A stretch of DNA of 64,000 bases from Sciurus carolinensis (Eukaryota > Chordata > Mammalia > Rodentia > Sciuridae). The notes beneath the pieces were generated by a model. That model was not told where the DNA came from, made no database searches, and saw nothing but the letters and a program-made list of their open reading frames with translations. The stretch spans positions 133,409,241-133,473,240 of the forward strand of contig NC_062218.1 of NCBI RefSeq assembly GCF_902686445.1. The letters are read 5' to 3'. Shown one piece after another: positions 59,900 to 64,000 of the stretch (within the stretch, counting starts at the first letter, position 1; every line of letters starts with the position of its first letter). A program made the translations under genes and the position numbers.

Positions 59900-61040
59900 G
59901 ACTCTCAGGTTTATATCATCTGTCCAGTTCTTCATTAGAGTTGCTGGACCCTATGACATCTCTGCCTAGCCCTTCACTGGCTCTTATGCTGACAGTCCCC
60001 AAATGAACTCATGGTCTTCTCCTCATTGTCCCTGAGTCTGCGGCTAAATTTTCCCCTCAGTTGACTACATATGGTACCTGGTTGCTTCTGTCAGAATCCT
60101 GGGCATTCCCCTTCTTTATCCCCCAAGTCTTGTTGATTCCGCTCTCCAGATATGTCTACTCTCATTTCACTTCCACTACTCCTGTCCATGGACATTATCT
60201 TGAATTGAACAACTGTCATGGCTGCAGAGTGGTGTCCCATGATCCAGTATTAACCTCTCTAATTCAGTCCACCACAGCAGTCAGAAGAAACATCCCCTGA
60301 TATAAATATGTAACTACGTGCTTCTAGTACAAGACTCTAGTGGTAGCTTCCCATTGCTCTTAGAATAAAGCCCAAATCTGTCACCATGTCTTCATCATAA
60401 GAGATGTGTGGCCAGCAACTTCTCCCACTCCTCCTGGGTCACTCCCCTGTTCCTGGCAGCAGCCTCCCCAGCCTTCCTTCTGCATTCCAGCCAAGTCAGC
60501 TCTTTTCATTCTTGGGATTTTCTGTGTGTCCTCATACCTCCATGGTAGGCTCCTTCCCAGCCCCCAATCCCAGAATTGCTTTTTCTCAGCACACTAAGTA
60601 CAGTGGGCCCTCCATACCTGCAGGTTCTGCATCAAGATTCAACCAACCCCAGATCAAAAATATTTTTAAAAAATTTGTGGCTGTACTGAACATGTACAGA
60701 TTTTTTTTCTTGTCATTATTCCCTAATAATACAGTATAACAACTATTTACACAGCATTTACATTGTGTCAAGTATTATAAGTCATCTAGAGATAATTTGA
60801 GGTATGTAGGGATTTGTGTGTAGGTTATATACAAATAATATACCATTTTGTCGAAGGGACTTGAGTATTCTTGGATTTTGGGATCCATGGTGGGTCCTAG
60901 AACCAATCTCCCAGGAACATCATAAGGACCACATTTCCTTCATAAGGGAAGGAAACTTCTCAATGCTGTTCTTGCTCATCTCCCTGGTTATTGTCTGTCT
61001 CTCCCCCATCACTGTCAATTTTATGCAATGAAGACAGTAA
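59900..61040 (+). mobile_element. L2 split by a Tigger element
   Basis: 'ggtagcttcccattgctctt', 'agaataaagcccaaatctgt' and 'ttctgcattccagccaagtc' are strong L2 3' landmarks. The L2 3' end ('ccctggttattgtctgtctc') follows the Tigger insertion. Confidence 0.7.
60600..60915 (+). mobile_element. MER44-like Tigger element nested in L2
   Basis: 'acagtgggccctccatacct' start, 'cagtataacaactatttaca', 'ttacattgtgtcaagtatta', and an end with 'gatccatggtgggtcctaga'. Reverse copy at 54652. Confidence 0.7.
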
Positions 61041-61717
61041 ATAATAATGTATCCAGGATGACTGGTGCCATAACTTGTATTCATGTCGGTGTTGAGTGAC
61101 TGGTCAACATGTTCCAGGATCCAGAGACATTCCAGGTCCGTGTGATTGAGTGGTCAGGAAGAGCTTACTGAAGGACTTCCTGAGATAAAGCTGGAAGGAG
61201 GATCAGGCTTTGTGTAAGTCTAGACTATTTTAGGCAGGGCTGAGTGTGAAAGATGAGACCGAAGTGTGCTCATAGGAGATGGAAGAGACTGACCTGGTTA
61301 AAGAGGGTCATGGGAGTGACTTCAGAGGGCTACGGATGTGAACACAAAAAGCCTTAAACACCTTAGGAAAGATGCTGGCACTAAGAAACCCCAGAGTTCT
61401 CTAAGCAGAGTCTTGGACACCCTGACCCTGGCCCTGATGCCTTGTTCCAGATGCTAGCACTCTGGTTCAGTCCTCAGTGTGGCTCATATTGTGTCCCACC
61501 CTAGTCTGAGCTCAACTCAGTTTCTGTCTTTGTCTCATTTTGTGGTGCTATAACAGAACACACAGACTGAATAATTTGTAATGAACAGAAATTTATTTGA
61601 CTCACAGTTCTGTAGGCTGGGAAGTCCAAGATGGTAGGGGGCCTTTTTGCATCTTGCTGTGTTATACCAGTCAGAAAAGCAAATTGAAAGAAGAGCAAGA
61701 GATCCTATGCCTGTATG

Positions 61718-61800
61718 ACAGAGAGAGAGAGAGAGAGAGAGGAGGGGGGAGGGAAGAGAGAGAAGAGAGAAGAAGAGAGAGAAAGAGAGAGAAAGAGAGC
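61718..61800. repeat. (GA)n / GAAAGA purine tract
   Basis: About 11 GA units run into an imperfect G/A-only tract, a possible H-DNA former. Confidence 0.92.
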
Positions 61801-61810
61801 AAAACAGTCT

Positions 61811-61997
61811 TTTTTTTTTTTTTTTTTTTGTACTAGGGATTAAACTCAGGGTTGCTCCACCATGAAGCTACATTCCCAGTCCTTTTGATACTTTATTTTG
61901 AAACAAGGTCTCACTAAGTTGTGCCCAGGGTGGCCTTGAACTTGTGATCCTCCTGCCCCAGCCTCCCAAGTCACTGGGATTACAGCACCACCACACA
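61811..61997 (-). mobile_element. B1-ID SINE nested in LTR
   Basis: Oligo-T, 'gtactagggattaaactcag' (ID), 'cctgccccagcctcccaagt' and 'gggattacagcaccacca' (B1). Confidence 0.87.
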
Positions 61998-62374
61998 GAT
62001 TCCAAACTCACTTTCATAACAAGAGTACTCTCAAAATCATGAATCTACTCCCATGATAATGACATTATCCGTTAAGGAGGGCAGCGCTCTTGTGACCTAA
62101 TCACCTATTACAGATTCCACTTTTCAACACTGTTGCCTTGGGGATTAAGTGTCTAACACATGAACTTTGGGCAACACAAACCATAGCAGCTTCACTGCTT
62201 CAACTCCCATGATCTTCCTGACTCTCAAACCTCCTGCTCCCAGAGTCAGTAATTATAACTGAGCCCATCCCAACATGGACGCATCAGTCTCTTTCTTTAT
62301 CAAGCCCAGAGTCTGTGGTCAGCAATCCTGGCCACTCCAGTCTGCTCCCATCTGTTTGGACCTTCTGATGCTAT

Positions 62375-62425
62375 AGTCATTCTCTGAACCCCAATTTCCT
62401 TGTCTTTAAACTGGGGTGAGGACCT
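62375..62425 (+). mobile_element. Short MIR-like fragment
   Basis: 'gaaccccaatttccttgtct' followed by 'ttaaactggggtgagga' matches the MIR core only. Confidence 0.4.
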
Positions 62426-63737
62426 TCCCTCTCTTTCCATAGGAAATACTTTCCCTACCATCTCCTCTTCAGACCTTCTAGGCCAGTAGGGAAGGGAGGA
62501 CCTGCTAAGGGAGGATCCATGACCAAAAAAGTCTCCTCCAACCCTGAACTTGACCCGAGACATGCCTTTCTCCTTGCACCACAGCTGGACAGGGCGGATC
62601 CCTTAGTCACCCTCTCCCCTTAGCTCTCTCAATTCTTATCTCGAGTGCAAGGCCTCACCCTGAGGCCTAGGATACCTTCCTCCCTCCTATTAGTTCTCCC
62701 AGCCCACCTCAGTTCTCTGCAAAGCAGAGTGTACCAGCTGTCCAATGAGCATCTGCCGAGGGCTTCCCAGCTGTGACGGGGACTAGAGGACAAGCCAGGA
62801 GGGACAACCCTCTCCACCCTGGCCCTCTGGCTTCTGGAAAGCCCTTGGGAATTCCAAACTCATCACTGGCTCCAGACCAAGTTGCCTCATCCTGCCTCCC
62901 CAGCACCACCAGAGCCTCACCCACAAACACCTTCTGAAGCTCTTCAGCCTCTCAGTCCCAGGCCCAGCCTCCTCCTCTGGGGATCCTCCCCAATGATCCT
63001 ATCCCCCAGGAATGAATAACATTGAGCCTTAGGCAAACTTAATTCATGAATCCAAAGCTTTGTGGGAGTAGGATCTCCCCTTTTTGTCTGGCCAAGTGTC
63101 CAGTGCTTGGGGGTTGCTGTGATCACCTCTCCTGCACCCTATACACACAGAAGGTGAACCCCATTGAGCTCTGAGCAACCTCCCAGAGATCTCATGTTTT
63201 CTGGATGAGATGAAGCACAGGTGAGAGCAACCATACTGGTTTGTGTACGACTAAGGAAAGGGTTTGGGAACCAGTATTGCTCGCTGGGGAGTCAATTAGA
63301 CCTGAAATTTAGAATCTAAAAGCTCCGAGTGGGGTGTTGATCTACTACAATAGTTGCTACAAAATGCTGTCCCCTCCTGAGAAGACTCTAAAAATGGGGT
63401 CCTTGACCAGGCTTGTACTCAAACTTAGGGTTCTTAAGTGTTGTCCAGGGGGAGGATTTGACAAGCCTGTGAGGCATTGATGTGCTCAGCAGGTGTCTAT
63501 TGTTCCTAAGCTGGGAGCCATTTTCTCTCTCCTCCCCTCAGCATCTGGTTCCAGGGTGCTCTCTGCTGGAGGCCTTTCATGTACCAGGGTATAGCCTCTT
63601 GAAAATCTGAACATCTGGACATCTGGTCTGCATGAAGGAATCAGTCTGTAGCTGCACATCAGAGGACCTTGGTCCAATACATGTCTTCCAAGTTCAGTGC
63701 CACTTACAGGGAATTGCCTAGGAGAGCCATGGACCAG

Positions 63738-63885
63738 CTCATATTTGAATAGTGCCTGTTAGCATGCAAAGCATCTTCCAACAGCTATCATCACCCTGGC
63801 CCAGCAGGTAAGAGTAGTAATTACCTCCTCCATTTTGCAGATGATAAAACTGAGGTCAGAGAGTTTGCTGTGGAGGGTCCTTGAC
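63738..63885 (-). mobile_element. MIR SINE
   Basis: 'gtaattacctcctccatttt' and 'gcagatgataaaactgaggt' with 'cagagag' form the reversed MIR core. Confidence 0.7.
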
Positions 63886-63887
63886 TC

Positions 63888-64000
63888 ACAATGGTTCACT
63901 TAGAATTTTTTGACTTTACAATGAGATGAAAGCAATGCACATTCAGTAGAAAGCGTACTTGAAGTTTTGAATTTGGATCTTTTCCCAGACTAACCATATG
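63888..64000 (+). mobile_element. Tigger-type DNA transposon, cut by the window edge
   Basis: 'ggttcacttagaattttttg', 'actttacaatgagatgaaag' and 'attcagtagaaagcgtactt' resemble a Tigger-type family. Only its first part is present. Confidence 0.45.

Larger units (their letters stand above)
61530..62190 (-). mobile_element. MaLR-type LTR with GA repeat and SINE inside
   Basis: 'ttttgtggtgctataacaga', 'ctcacagttctgtaggctgg', then after the insertions 'actttcataacaagagtact', 'ttccacttttcaacactgtt' and an end near 'caaaccatagcag'. Confidence 0.72.
42721..64000. other. 5' flank of CNOT6, no gene supported
   Basis: This side lies upstream of the CNOT6 promoter. All open frames are short, most are explained by transposons, and none shows splice-framed conserved coding sequence. 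Stretches with nothing recognised are 42721-43950, 44740-46985, 47165-47385, 53630-54260, 55010-55410, 57425-58030, 59050-59385, 61045-61525 and 62195-63735. In human, GFPT2 lies on this side of CNOT6 (from general knowledge), but none of it is visible here. Confidence 0.6.

Overview
The window is mammalian nuclear DNA, most likely from a squirrel-family rodent (ground squirrel, marmot or tree squirrel). The main evidence is the dominant SINE: a B1-like segment fused to an ID segment that resembles tRNA-Ala, present in dozens of copies beside free-standing ID elements. Rodent-type L1s and ERVL-MaLR LTRs fit this. There are no bacterial operons, CRISPR arrays or compact coding regions, and the species cannot be resolved by eye.

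Only one gene can be supported, the 5' end of CNOT6, the CCR4-type deadenylase subunit of the CCR4-NOT complex, on the minus strand. A CpG island at about 41.64-42.72 kb holds a TATA-less promoter with CCAAT and GC boxes, followed leftward by a non-coding first exon that ends at a strong splice donor (exon edge 42131). The first coding exon is at 18679-18792 and encodes the N-terminal 37 residues. Intron 1 is 18793-42130 (23.3 kb). Positions 1-18678 are intron 2. No leucine-rich-repeat or nuclease exon was found there, so the rest of the gene lies beyond the left edge. If exon 1 joins directly to exon 2, exon 1 carries an upstream ORF that overlaps the CNOT6 start out of frame.

Intron 2 (1-18.7 kb) is a stack of transposons. 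An old L1M on the plus strand (about 5.7-11.9 kb) has been invaded by a twin-primed younger L1, SINEs, a MaLR LTR and an ERV-like LTR. A HAL1-like segment and an L1-in-L1 nest (12.7-15.2 kb) follow. Intron 1 holds an almost complete but dead L1 (about 24.0-30.7 kb), antisense to CNOT6, with L2, MIR, Tigger, SINE and LTR copies.

Right of the CpG island (42.7-64 kb) is the sequence 5' of CNOT6, with no supported exon. It contains 4.3 kb of mostly unassigned sequence, an opposed LTR-in-LTR nest, a long antisense L1M block (48.3-53.15 kb), a MER20-like element inside a MIR, a young L1 with a perfect target-site duplication (TSD) next to a CTCF-like motif, an L2 interrupted by a Tigger-type element, and more MaLR LTRs. 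The GC-richer stretch at 62.2-63.7 kb is unassigned.

I found no new biological system. The best leads are the overlapping upstream ORF of CNOT6, the MER20-like and CTCF-like candidates 5' of the promoter, and several well-preserved insertion structures. Repeat family names come from recalled consensus features and were not checked with software.
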